Shown here piece after piece: positions 1 through 9,393 of a stretch of DNA of 64,000 nucleotides. This DNA is from JACMQX01 sp040385105 (lineage in GTDB: Bacteria; Pseudomonadota; Gammaproteobacteria; Burkholderiales; Burkholderiaceae_C). Each line of letters begins with the position of its first letter. The stretch's first letter is position 1. Below the pieces are notes generated by a model. It was not told the DNA's origin and did not search any database. It was given only the letters and a program-made list of their open reading frames with translations. The DNA is taken from contig JAZKHY010000024.1 in NCBI GenBank assembly GCA_040385105.1, forward strand, positions 1 to 64,000. Direction: 5' to 3'. Both the position numbers and the translations under genes were made by a program.

Positions 1-311
1 CCAATGACCCGATGGAAGCCACCTACATCGGCATCAACATGTGGAAGCAGGCCGTCGAGAAGGCCAAGTCCACCGACACCGACAAGGTCATCGCCGCCAT
101 GGCCGGCCAGACTTTCAAGGCACCGTCGGGCATCGTCTCCAAGATGGACGAAAAGAACCACCACCTGCACAAGTCGGTGTTCATCGGCGAAATCAAGGCT
201 GACGGCCAGTTCAACGTGGTGTGGAAGACGCCTGGCCCGGTGAAGGCCAAGCCGTGGAGCCCGTACATCGAAGGCAACGACAAAAAGCCTGACGAACCTG
301 CCAAGAAGTAA
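1..311 (+). CDS. urtA: Urea ABC transporter substrate-binding protein, C-terminal end (partial)
   Basis: The reading frame is open from the window edge and ends in TAA at 309-311, so only about the last 102 residues are seen. The fragment contains the NDPMEATYIGINMWKQAVEKA stretch, a KNHHLHK segment and a WSPYIEG tail, which are typical of the periplasmic urea-binding protein UrtA. It captures urea in the periplasm and delivers it to the UrtBC permease. Its identity is fixed by the four complete urt genes that follow on the same strand. The gap to urtB (184 nt) is much longer than the other urt junctions and holds a palindromic repeat. Confidence 0.93.
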   Translation, partial: NDPMEATYIGINMWKQAVEKAKSTDTDKVIAAMAGQTFKAPSGIVSKMDEKNHHLHKSVFIGEIKADGQFNVVWKTPGPVKAKPWSPYIEGNDKKPDEPAKK

Positions 312-322
312 GACGCCAACTC

Positions 323-412
323 TGTCATTGCGGGCTTGACCCGCAATCCATGCCGCGCCGGCCAACACCTTGGTTGTCGTGGCATGGATCCCGGATCAAG
401 TCCGGGATGACA
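323..412. repeat. Imperfect palindromic intergenic element between urtA and urtB
   Basis: Arms at 323-354 and 381-412 are inverted repeats matching at 26 of 32 positions by eye, with a 26-nt loop. Each arm also contains its own small palindrome (GCGGGCTTGACCCGC in the left arm, CCCGGATCAAGTCCGGG in the right). The TGTCATTGCGGGCTTGACC and CCGGATCAAGTCCGGGATGA cores are familiar from dispersed palindromic repeats in proteobacterial genomes. In mRNA it would form a long hairpin just after the urtA stop. It could stabilise the upstream urtA message or reduce read-through into urtB; that role is inference. Confidence 0.75.
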
Positions 413-495
413 GATTTGTATTTGTCCCGGGCTCTGGCCTGGGACTTGCAGTGTGTGCATCGGTGCGCTTGTGTTCACACTACAGGTTCCAAACA

Positions 496-2070
496 ATGAT
501 TCTCCGTTCGTTTATTTTTCTCGTCGCGGCCCTGGTTGGGGGACACGCGAATGCGCTGACAGAGGCCGAGGCGAAAGCCATGGCCATTGGCGAGACGGAG
601 GCGCGTGTCGAGGCGCTGAACAAGGCGGTGGTGGCGGCCGACGACAAGACGGCAGCATTCATCCAGGCCATGTCCGACGACGCAGTCAAGGTCACGGCCG
701 ACAAGGTCTTCGTGATGAAGGACGACAAGGGATTTGACCCCGTCACCGGCGCGGAACTGGCCGTGCCGGAAGAGGCTGAAGACCTCATCAACAACAACAT
801 GATGCGCGGCGAGATCGACACCGCGCTGGCCGCGCTCAAGCTGTTCAGCAAGGACGACAAGGTCCGTGCTGCGGCGGTGCAGGCCCTGCTCAAGGAACCT
901 GCCGAGTCCCGCCTGCCGATCATCGAGAAGGCGCTGGCTGCCGAGACCAACGAAAAGATCAAGGTCCAGCTGGAGCTGGCCCGTGCTGCCACCTTGCTGA
1001 GCAGCAGCGACAAGGCCAAGCGCCTGGCTGCGGCGCAGGAGCTGGGCAAGAGCCGCAGCCCCGACACCAAGCTGCTGCTGAGCGAACGCATCAAGGAGGA
1101 GACCGAGCCCGACGTCAAGTCCGCCATCGAGGCCTCGCTGCGCACCATCGAAGGCACCCTCGTCCTGGGCGAGCGGCTGGGCGCCATCTTCAGCGGCATC
1201 AGCCTGGGTTCCATCCTGCTGCTGGTGGCGCTGGGCCTGGCCATCACCTACGGCCTCATGGGTGTGATCAACATGGCGCACGGCGAGCTGATGATGATCG
1301 GTGCCTATGCCACCTACGTCATGCAGGGCGTCTTCCAGAAATTCATGCCGGGACTGTTTGACTGGTACCTGATCGCAGCCATTCCGGTGTCGTTCATGGC
1401 CTCGGCCCTCGTGGGCGCGGCGCTGGAGCGCGGCGTCATCCGCTTTCTCTATGGCCGGCCGCTCGAGACGCTGCTGGCCACCTGGGGGATCAGCCTGATG
1501 CTGATGCAGCTGGTGCGCATGATCTTCGGCGCGCAGAACGTCGGCGTGGAAAACCCCTCCTGGATGAGCGGCGGCTTCCAGGTGCTGCCCAACCTTCAGC
1601 TGCCGTGGAACCGCGTGATCATCATCATCTTTGCCGCACTGGTGTTGCTCGGCATGGCCTTCCTGATCGGCAAGACGCGGCTCGGCCTGTTCGTGCGCGG
1701 CGTCACCCAGAACCGGCCTATCGCGTCCTGCATGGGTGTGAACACCGCGCGTATCGACACCTATGCCTTCGCGCTGGGTTCCGGCATCGCGGGCCTGGCA
1801 GGCTGCGCGCTGTCGCAGGTCGGCAATGTGGGGCCGGACCTGGGCCAGAGCTACATCGTCGACTCGTTCATGGTGGTGGTGCTCGGCGGTGTGGGGCAGC
1901 TGGCCGGCACCGTCTATGCGGCGCTGGGCCTGGGCATCCTGAACAAGTTCATCGAAGGCTGGGCCGGCGCGGTGCTGGCCAAGATTGCCGTGCTGGTCTT
2001 CATCATCATCTTCATCCAGAAGCGTCCTCAAGGCATCTTCGCCATGAAGGGCCGGAGTGCTGAAGCATGA
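496..2070 (+). CDS. urtB: Urea ABC transporter permease UrtB
   Basis: This 524-residue protein is one of the two membrane subunits of the urea importer. Residues 1-20 form a signal-like hydrophobic segment. Residues about 25-225 are a soluble, charged, alpha-helical region of the kind found in UrtB but absent from ordinary branched-chain amino acid permeases. The remainder is a LivH-type membrane domain with the AITYGLMGVINMAHGELMMI signature and a conserved VVLGGVGQLAGT loop near the end. ATG at 496 was chosen over an in-frame upstream GTG at 370 because the extra residues would translate the palindromic repeat and the signal peptide begins at 496. It overlaps urtC by four bases. Confidence 0.95.
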   Translation: MILRSFIFLVAALVGGHANALTEAEAKAMAIGETEARVEALNKAVVAADDKTAAFIQAMSDDAVKVTADKVFVMKDDKGFDPVTGAELAVPEEAEDLINNNMMRGEIDTALAALKLFSKDDKVRAAAVQALLKEPAESRLPIIEKALAAETNEKIKVQLELARAATLLSSSDKAKRLAAAQELGKSRSPDTKLLLSERIKEETEPDVKSAIEASLRTIEGTLVLGERLGAIFSGISLGSILLLVALGLAITYGLMGVINMAHGELMMIGAYATYVMQGVFQKFMPGLFDWYLIAAIPVSFMASALVGAALERGVIRFLYGRPLETLLATWGISLMLMQLVRMIFGAQNVGVENPSWMSGGFQVLPNLQLPWNRVIIIIFAALVLLGMAFLIGKTRLGLFVRGVTQNRPIASCMGVNTARIDTYAFALGSGIAGLAGCALSQVGNVGPDLGQSYIVDSFMVVVLGGVGQLAGTVYAALGLGILNKFIEGWAGAVLAKIAVLVFIIIFIQKRPQGIFAMKGRSAEA

Positions 2071-3181
2071 CCGGGAACAAGCCCATGCCTGTTGTGCTTC
2101 CCGCGAAAGGCCCGCTGCTGACCGGCAAGGGCTGGACGGCCTTCTTCGTCGCACTCATCGTGGTGTGCGCCGTGGCGCCGTTGCTCAACCTCGTCGTGCC
2201 GGAGTCGAGCGTCTTCCACATGAGCGACTATGCGGTGGCGCTGCTGGGCAAGATCATGTGCTACGCCATCTGCGCGCTGGCGATGGACCTGATCTGGGGC
2301 TACACCGGCATCCTGTCGCTGGGCCACGGGCTGTTCTTCGCACTGGGCGGCTATGTGATGGGCATGTACCTGATGCGCCAGATCGGCCGCGACGGCAACT
2401 ACAAGAGCGACCTGCCGGACTTCATGGTGTTCCTCGACTGGAAGGTGCTGCCCTGGCACTGGGCCTTGTCCGACAGCTTCATCGCCACGCTGATCCTCAT
2501 CGTCCTGGTGCCCGGTGTCGTGGCCTTTGTGTTCGGCTTCTTTGCCTTCCGCTCGCGCATCAAGGGCGTGTACTTCTCGATCATCACGCAGGCCATGACG
2601 TTTGCCGCGATGCTGCTGTTCTTCCGCAATGAAACCGGCTTCGGCGGCAACAACGGCTTCACCGACTTCAAGCGCATCCTGGGCATCCCGATCGCCACCG
2701 GCAACATGCGCATGTTCATCTTCGTGCTGACGGGCCTGACGCTGCTGGGCTTCTTCCTGTTCGCGCGCTGGCTGGTGGGCAGCAAGTTCGGCCGCGTGCT
2801 GCAGGCCATCCGCGATGCCGAGACGCGCGTCATGTTTTCCGGCTACAACCCCATCGGCTACAAGCTCACCATCTGGACCATCTCGGCCATCATGTGCGGC
2901 ATTGCCGGCGCCCTGTATGTGCCGCAGGTCGGGATCATCAACCCGGGCGAGATGAGCCCGGCCAACTCCATCGAGATCGCCATCTGGGCGGCCGTCGGCG
3001 GGCGCGCTTCGCTGATCGGGCCCATCGTCGGCGCGTTCATTGTCAATGGCGCGAAGAGCTGGCTGACGGTGGCCTACCCGGAGTTCTGGCTCTATTTTCT
3101 TGGCGCATTGTTCATTGCGGTGACGCTGTTCCTGCCCAACGGCGTTGTGGGCCTTGTGAAGAAGCTGAAGGAGAAGAAGGC

Positions 3182-3185
<4 letters not shown>
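2067..3185 (+). CDS. urtC: Urea ABC transporter permease UrtC
   Basis: A 372-residue LivM-type integral membrane protein, the partner of UrtB in the inner-membrane channel for urea. It has several hydrophobic segments, the DLIWGYTGILSLGHGLFFAL motif near residue 75 and the GRASLIGPIVGA region near residue 312, both characteristic of this permease family. Its ATG lies inside the urtB stop (ATGA at 2067-2070), and its own stop overlaps the urtD start in the same way, indicating translational coupling. The length is normal for UrtC. Confidence 0.95.
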
Positions 3186-4063
<878 letters not shown>

Positions 4064-4065
4064 AC

Positions 4066-4758
4066 ATGCTGCAAGTCAAAGACATCAACCAGTATTACGG
4101 CGGCTCGCACATCCTGCGCAACGTCAGCATGGAGTCGAACCTCGGCAAGGTCACCGTGCTGCTGGGCCGCAACGGCGCCGGCAAGACGACGCTGCTCAAG
4201 TCCCTGATGGGCCTGGTGCCGATCCGCAGCGGCAGCATCATGTTTGACGGCAGGGAAATCGCGAAGGCAACCCCTTATGAGCGCGCCCGCGCCGGCATCG
4301 GCTTCGTGCCGCAGGGCCGCGAAATCTTCGCGCGCCTGACGGTGGAGGAAAACCTGCGCATGGGCCTGGCCTACAAGAGCGCCAGCACACCCATACCGGC
4401 GGAGCTGTACGAGCTGTTCCCGGTGCTCAAGCAGATGCTGAACCGCCGTGGCGGCGACCTGTCCGGCGGGCAGCAGCAGCAGCTGGCCATCGCGCGCGCG
4501 CTCGCGGCCAAGCCCAAGCTGCTGATCCTGGACGAGCCCACCGAAGGCATCCAGCCCAGCATCATCAAGGACATCGGCCGCGTCATCCGCATGCTGGCCG
4601 ACCGGGGCGACATGGCCATCCTGCTGGTCGAGCAGTACTACGACTTTGCGCAGGAGCTGGCCGACGACTACCTCGTCATGGAGCGCGGCGAGTTCATTGC
4701 GCGCGGCCTCGGCAAGGACATGGAAGCCAACGGCGTGCGCCAGCTCGTGGCCATCTGA
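4066..4758 (+). CDS. urtE: Urea ABC transporter ATP-binding protein UrtE
   Basis: A 230-residue LivF-type ATPase, the second nucleotide-binding subunit of the urea importer. It has Walker A GRNGAGKTTLLKS, the signature LSGGQQQQLAIARAL, Walker B LLILDEPTEGIQPSI and the LVEQYYDFA H-loop region typical of UrtE/LivF, in which Gln follows Glu. The start lies 2 nt after the urtD stop. It is the last gene of the urt operon; the next gene on this strand begins 119 nt later and is unrelated. Confidence 0.95.
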   Translation: MLQVKDINQYYGGSHILRNVSMESNLGKVTVLLGRNGAGKTTLLKSLMGLVPIRSGSIMFDGREIAKATPYERARAGIGFVPQGREIFARLTVEENLRMGLAYKSASTPIPAELYELFPVLKQMLNRRGGDLSGGQQQQLAIARALAAKPKLLILDEPTEGIQPSIIKDIGRVIRMLADRGDMAILLVEQYYDFAQELADDYLVMERGEFIARGLGKDMEANGVRQLVAI

Positions 4759-4877
4759 CATCCTGCGGGCGCTGATGCCGGGCTGGTGCAGCCGGTGAGG
4801 GTATGTGAAAATCCCATGCATGCCGGCGGCGGGGCATCTTCCGCGCCCGCCGGCACTGCACGCGGGGGAGCTTCGCC

Positions 4878-6329
4878 GTGATCACTCTTGAAACCGTCAG
4901 ACAGGGCGCTGATCCGCTGGCCGGTACGGGCGTTGAAGGCATGACGCAGTGGCGCGAGCGTTTCCTCCTCACCATCCTTCGCTACGCCTTCGTTTTCGGC
5001 TTCCTGGTCGGCGTTCCCAGCGTGTTTGCCGCTGCGCGCGACGGCCGCTGGACCATTGTCGTCATGGACATCGTGGCCCTGAGCGTGGCCTTCATCCTCT
5101 GGCGCATGCGCAGCTGGCCGTACCGGATGCGCTCCTGGAGCCTGGTGGGCATGATCTACCTGCTGGGCGCCAGCTTCCTGGTGTCGGTCGGGCCGGTGAG
5201 CCAGATCTACCTCATGGCCTTCCCGGTCATGGCCTCCATCCTGCTGGGCCTGCGCGCTGCGGTGTATGCGCTGGTGATCAACGCCGTCACGCTGCTGGCC
5301 GTGGGCTACCTGGCCGATTCGGACCTTGTCGTGCCGGGATTTGAGGGCATGCCGTTTACAAAGTGGGCCGTCATTGCGTTGAACTTCACCTTTGTCGACG
5401 CGCTGATCACGCTGGCCACCGCCATCATGCTGCAACGGCTGGAGGCGTCGCTGCAGCAGCAGAGTGCCGCCACGCTGGCGCTGCAGCAGGAGCAGACGCG
5501 CCTGCGCGCGGCCTACAAGCAGCTCATGCATGAAACCATCGAGCGCCAGCGCGCCGAGGCGCAGGTGCGCGAGCTCAACAGCGAGCTGGAGGAGCGGGTG
5601 CGCCTGCGCACGGCCCAGCTGCAGTCCGCCAACAAGGAGCTGGAATCGTTCGCCTACACCGTCTCCCATGACCTGCGCGGCCCGCTCAGCGCCATCCATG
5701 GCTTCAGCCACATGCTGGAGGGCGCCATCGGCCCGGCGGCCGGCGAGCGGGCGCTGCACAGCCTTGAGCGCATCAAGGTGAACACCCGCCACATGGGTGA
5801 GCTGATCGAGGCGCTGCTGGACCTGGCGCGGCTGTCGCGCACGCCGCTGCACCGGCAGGCGGTGGACCTGTGCGCGGTGGCCCGGGAAGTGCTGGCCGCA
5901 TGCCGCGAGCGCGAGCCGGGCCGCGAGCCCCGGCTCACCATTCCGGACACGCTGGTCGTGAACGGAGACCGTGCGCTGCTGCATGTGGCGCTGGACAACC
6001 TGCTGGGCAATGCATGGAAGTTCACCGGGCGCCAGGATGCGCCCGAGATCGTGCTGGGGCAGGGGCGCGCCGCAGACGGCAGCACCTTCTATTTCGTGCG
6101 GGACAACGGCGTGGGCTTCGACATGGCGCATTCGGCCAGGCTGTTCGGCACCTTCCAGCGCCTGCATGCGCCCGGCGACTTTCCCGGCACCGGCATTGGC
6201 CTGGTCACGGTGCAGCGCATCATCGCGCGACACGGCGGCAAGGTCTGGGCCGAGGGCAGTGTCGGGCGCGGCGCCACCTTCTTCTTCAGCCTGGGCGACG
6301 CAGCGCAGGATCAGCCAGGCACGCCATAG
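4878..6329 (+). CDS. Membrane-bound sensor histidine kinase
   Basis: A 483-residue kinase. Residues about 26-185 contain six or so hydrophobic helices forming a membrane sensor domain I cannot name. A coiled-coil linker follows (about 186-255, rich in Q, E, R and L). The HisKA box is YTVSHDLRGPL with the phospho-acceptor His264, followed by an HATPase domain with N-box LDNLLGNAWKFT, G1 DNGVGF and G2 GTGIGL. It resembles phytochrome-like and light-type kinases in its catalytic half. The GTG at 4878 is preceded by GGGGGAG; an in-frame ATG at 4941 (residue 22) is the alternative start. No cognate response regulator adjoins it. Its last 19 nt overlap the convergent gene at 6311. Confidence 0.85.
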   Translation: MITLETVRQGADPLAGTGVEGMTQWRERFLLTILRYAFVFGFLVGVPSVFAAARDGRWTIVVMDIVALSVAFILWRMRSWPYRMRSWSLVGMIYLLGASFLVSVGPVSQIYLMAFPVMASILLGLRAAVYALVINAVTLLAVGYLADSDLVVPGFEGMPFTKWAVIALNFTFVDALITLATAIMLQRLEASLQQQSAATLALQQEQTRLRAAYKQLMHETIERQRAEAQVRELNSELEERVRLRTAQLQSANKELESFAYTVSHDLRGPLSAIHGFSHMLEGAIGPAAGERALHSLERIKVNTRHMGELIEALLDLARLSRTPLHRQAVDLCAVAREVLAACREREPGREPRLTIPDTLVVNGDRALLHVALDNLLGNAWKFTGRQDAPEIVLGQGRAADGSTFYFVRDNGVGFDMAHSARLFGTFQRLHAPGDFPGTGIGLVTVQRIIARHGGKVWAEGSVGRGATFFFSLGDAAQDQPGTP

Positions 6330-7006
6330 CGGATGCGCGCATGCCCGGCAGAATGCTCCAGGCTGGCCGACTCGGCCCTGGCCAGGGCTTCCACATCACT
6401 CCATTCCAGTGCGCGGTAGGGCGGCCCGCCCATGCCCATGCTTTCCGCGTTGCGGGGCCGCAGCGTGAGCGTGAGGCTCGCACCGCCGGGCAGCGGCTCG
6501 GCCTGCAGCACCACCTCGGCCGGCTTGCCGGCCGCATCGGTCAGCGCCAGCAGGGCGGCGGCGAATACGCCCCGCATGAGCGAGCGCGGCACCGGCATCA
6601 AGGCCTGCGCCGTTTCATTGGTGGCTGCAAACCCGCGCAGCGCAAGGTCTGTTTCGACGACGCCCAGGCATTCGGCCACGCCCTCGGCGACCGTGATGCT
6701 GTCGGCCTGTTTGGGCGCGATCCAGCTGACCAGGTTGACGCAGGTGGCCGTGGCCTCGCGCGACAGCACGCTCATGTCGGCGCTTTTTTTCTGGATGGAC
6801 GGCATGTCCGGTGCCGGGGATTGCGAGCGGCGCTCCAGCATCGCTGCCAGCATGCCCAGCGGCTGCAGTGCGCCGACCATGTGGTGGCGCAGTGCGGGTG
6901 TCAGGCGCCGCAGCAGGGCATAGCGCGCGGCTTCCTCGAGCCGCCGCTGCAGGCCGTCGCCCGCGGCTGAGTGTGTTGCGTGTTGCATGGTGGTGTGCCG
7001 GATCAT
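6311..7006 (-). CDS. Histidine phosphotransferase-like (degenerate kinase-fold) protein
   Basis: This 231-residue cytoplasmic protein has no close family that I can name. Residues 30-60 (RRLTPALRHHMVGALQPLGM) look like a HisKA dimerisation helix with candidate acceptor His41 or His42. The C-terminal half has an alpha/beta pattern like an HATPase domain but lacks recognisable N, G1 and G2 boxes. That combination recalls ChpT-type phosphotransferases, which use a kinase fold without ATP binding. Its start overlaps the stop of the hybrid kinase upstream (ATGA at 7003-7006), so the two are translationally coupled. Relaying phosphate from that kinase is an inference. The convergent kinase gene overlaps its 3' end. 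Confidence 0.6.
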   Translation of the reverse strand: MIRHTTMQHATHSAAGDGLQRRLEEAARYALLRRLTPALRHHMVGALQPLGMLAAMLERRSQSPAPDMPSIQKKSADMSVLSREATATCVNLVSWIAPKQADSITVAEGVAECLGVVETDLALRGFAATNETAQALMPVPRSLMRGVFAAALLALTDAAGKPAEVVLQAEPLPGGASLTLTLRPRNAESMGMGGPPYRALEWSDVEALARAESASLEHSAGHARIRYGVPG

Positions 7007-9390
7007 GGGGGAGGGGTCCGCTCGGGGTCAAGTATGGCGCGGATTCGGGTGGCGAGCTCGTCCAGTGCGAACGGCTTGGCGATCATTTCCATGCCGGCCG
7101 CGAGGAACTCCGAGCGTACCGCTGCGTTCTCTGCATAGCCTGTCATGAAGAGCACCGGCAGCCCGGGCCGGTGCTGCCGGCCGATCTCGGCCACCTGGCG
7201 GCCGTTCATGCCCGGCAGCCCGACGTCGGAGACCAGCAGGTCGATCTTCTGCGTTGATTCAAGGATGGGGATGGCCGCCAGGCCCGTGGCCGCCTCGATG
7301 GTGGCATAGCCCAGTTCATGGAGTTCCTCGACCACCAGCATGCGCACTGCCGGTTCGTCTTCCACCACCAGCACCACCTCGCCGGCGCCTTGTGGAACGG
7401 CCGAGGGTATGGCCACCGGGCTTGCGGCTTCGCCGGCGTCGTCGTCGCGCGGGAAGTACAGCTTCACCGTGGTGCCCCTGCCGGGCTCGCTGTCGATGCG
7501 CACATGGCCGCCCGACTGCTTGGTGAAGCCGTAGATCATGGACAGCCCGAGCCCGGTTCCCTGGCCGATCGGCTTGGTGGTGAAGAAGGGGTCGAAGGCC
7601 TTGGCCAGCACATCGGCCGGCATGCCCGTGCCGGTATCCTTCACCGACACCACCGCATAGTCGCCGGGATTGAGGCCTTCATGGCGCGAGGTGTAGGCCT
7701 CGTCCAGCACCTCGTTGCCGGTCTCTATCGTCAGCGTGCCGCCCTCGGGCATGGCGTCGCGCGCATTGATCGCCAGGTTCAGGATGGCCGACTCCAGCTG
7801 GTTCTCGTCGCTGCGCGCCGGCCAGACGTCCTTGCCGGTGACCACATGCAGGCCCAGCTGCTCGCCCAGCGTGCGGCGCAGCAGCTCCTCCATCGACTCC
7901 ACCAGCTGGTTGATGTCCACCGCCTTGCTGTCCAGCGACTGGCGGCGGGCAAATGCCAGCAGGCGGTGGATCAGCGCGGCGGCGCGGGTGGAGGAGTTGG
8001 TGGCCGACGTCATGAAGCGCTCGACATCGTCGGTGCGCCCGTCGGCCAGCCGGCGGCGCACCGTCTCCAGAGAGCCGGTGATGCCCTGCAGCAGGTTGTT
8101 GAAGTCATGCGCGATGCCGCCAGTCAGCTGGCCCAGCGCTTCCATCTTCTGGCTCTGGCGCAGCCGGGACTCGGCCTCCTTGAGCGCCATGTCGGCCGCG
8201 CGCTGCGCGGTGATGTCGCGGCCCACCGCGTGGATGAATTCCTCGTCGGGCACGGCCGTCCACGAGATCACGCGCCAGCTGCCGTCGCTGTGGCGGATCT
8301 GGTTCTCGAAACGCAGGGTCGACATGCCGGCCGCCAGCCGGGCGGTCTCGGCCAGGCCGGCGCCGCGGTCATCCTCATGGATCAGCGCGAGGAACGACGT
8401 GCCCAGCAGCTGCTTCTCGTCCCAGCCCAGCACCGTCTTCCAGGCCGGGTTGACGGCGGTCATCATGCCGTTGAAGCGCGCCACCATCATCACGTCGGTG
8501 GACAGGCGCCACATGCGGTCCAGGTCGCGGGTGCGCTCCTGCACGCGCTGGCCGAGCGAGGCATTCAGGCGCGCCAGCTCCGCCTGCGCGGCTTTCTGGT
8601 CGTCAATGTCGGTGTTGGTGCCCAGCCAGCGCGGGCTGCCGCCCGCGCCCTCGATCGGAACCCCCCGCACAATGTGCCAACGGAACACGCCGTCATGCCG
8701 CCGGATGCGGAACTCGGTCTCATACACGGTGCCGGACACGAGCGAGGCGGCCCATTCCTGGGCCACGCGCGGAAGGTCCTCGCGGTGAACGACGTTGCCC
8801 CAGCCGTCGCCGGCCAGCTGTTCCATGGTCTTGCCGGTGTACTCCAGCAGCTTGTGGTTGAACCAGTCCAGCGCGCCATCGGGCGCAGCTGTCCAGACCT
8901 GGTTGGGCATGGTCTGCGTCAGCGCGCGAAAGCGCGCCTCGCTTTCGCGGATCGTCGCCTCGGCCTGCTTGCGCTCCTCCAGGTGCTCGCGCATGATGTA
9001 CTGGCGGCGGCGCGCCCGCATGGCCGCATCGGCGGCGCTGGCCAGCGTTTCGGCATTGACCGGCCGCTCCAGCAGGATGACATTGCCCAGCTTCTGGAGC
9101 GCGGCCAGCGCCAGCGCAGAGCGGCGGCCCGCCTGCCGCGTGGCCATCACGATGAACGGGAAGTCCGACCATGGCTGCTGGTGCGCGATCCAGGTATCAA
9201 GTTCGTCGCGCGAGACATCTGCCAGCGCTTCCTCGGTGACGATGGCAGCCGCCGCGCCTTCGGCCAGGCAGTCCATCAGGCTTCGCGGCTTGTTGCAGAT
9301 GTACGAAGACATGCCGCCGGCCGTGAGGATGCCCTGCACGACCTGCGCGTCACGCCCGCGCGGCGCGTGAATGAGGATTCGCTGCTCCAC
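7003..9390 (-). CDS. Hybrid sensor histidine kinase (pseudo-receiver, PAS-PAS-HisKA-HATPase-receiver)
   Basis: A 795-residue soluble kinase with no membrane segment. Residues 1-130 have a receiver-like alpha/beta pattern, but the phospho-acceptor position appears to be Thr52 or a neighbour instead of Asp. Two PAS domains follow (about 147-268 and 290-400). The HisKA box GGIAHDFNNLLQG contains His428, and the HATPase has DTGTGMP and GTGLGLSMIYG. A C-terminal receiver has Asp722 in LLVSDVGLPGMNG and the conserved Lys in IAKPF. The GGIAHDFNNLL box places it in the same kinase family as the Cache kinase at 28702. It starts 3 nt after the KaiC stop, forming an operon with KaiC and the phosphotransferase-like gene. 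Confidence 0.9.
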   Translation of the reverse strand: MEQRILIHAPRGRDAQVVQGILTAGGMSSYICNKPRSLMDCLAEGAAAAIVTEEALADVSRDELDTWIAHQQPWSDFPFIVMATRQAGRRSALALAALQKLGNVILLERPVNAETLASAADAAMRARRRQYIMREHLEERKQAEATIRESEARFRALTQTMPNQVWTAAPDGALDWFNHKLLEYTGKTMEQLAGDGWGNVVHREDLPRVAQEWAASLVSGTVYETEFRIRRHDGVFRWHIVRGVPIEGAGGSPRWLGTNTDIDDQKAAQAELARLNASLGQRVQERTRDLDRMWRLSTDVMMVARFNGMMTAVNPAWKTVLGWDEKQLLGTSFLALIHEDDRGAGLAETARLAAGMSTLRFENQIRHSDGSWRVISWTAVPDEEFIHAVGRDITAQRAADMALKEAESRLRQSQKMEALGQLTGGIAHDFNNLLQGITGSLETVRRRLADGRTDDVERFMTSATNSSTRAAALIHRLLAFARRQSLDSKAVDINQLVESMEELLRRTLGEQLGLHVVTGKDVWPARSDENQLESAILNLAINARDAMPEGGTLTIETGNEVLDEAYTSRHEGLNPGDYAVVSVKDTGTGMPADVLAKAFDPFFTTKPIGQGTGLGLSMIYGFTKQSGGHVRIDSEPGRGTTVKLYFPRDDDAGEAASPVAIPSAVPQGAGEVVLVVEDEPAVRMLVVEELHELGYATIEAATGLAAIPILESTQKIDLLVSDVGLPGMNGRQVAEIGRQHRPGLPVLFMTGYAENAAVRSEFLAAGMEMIAKPFALDELATRIRAILDPERTPPP

Positions 9391-9393
9391 GAA

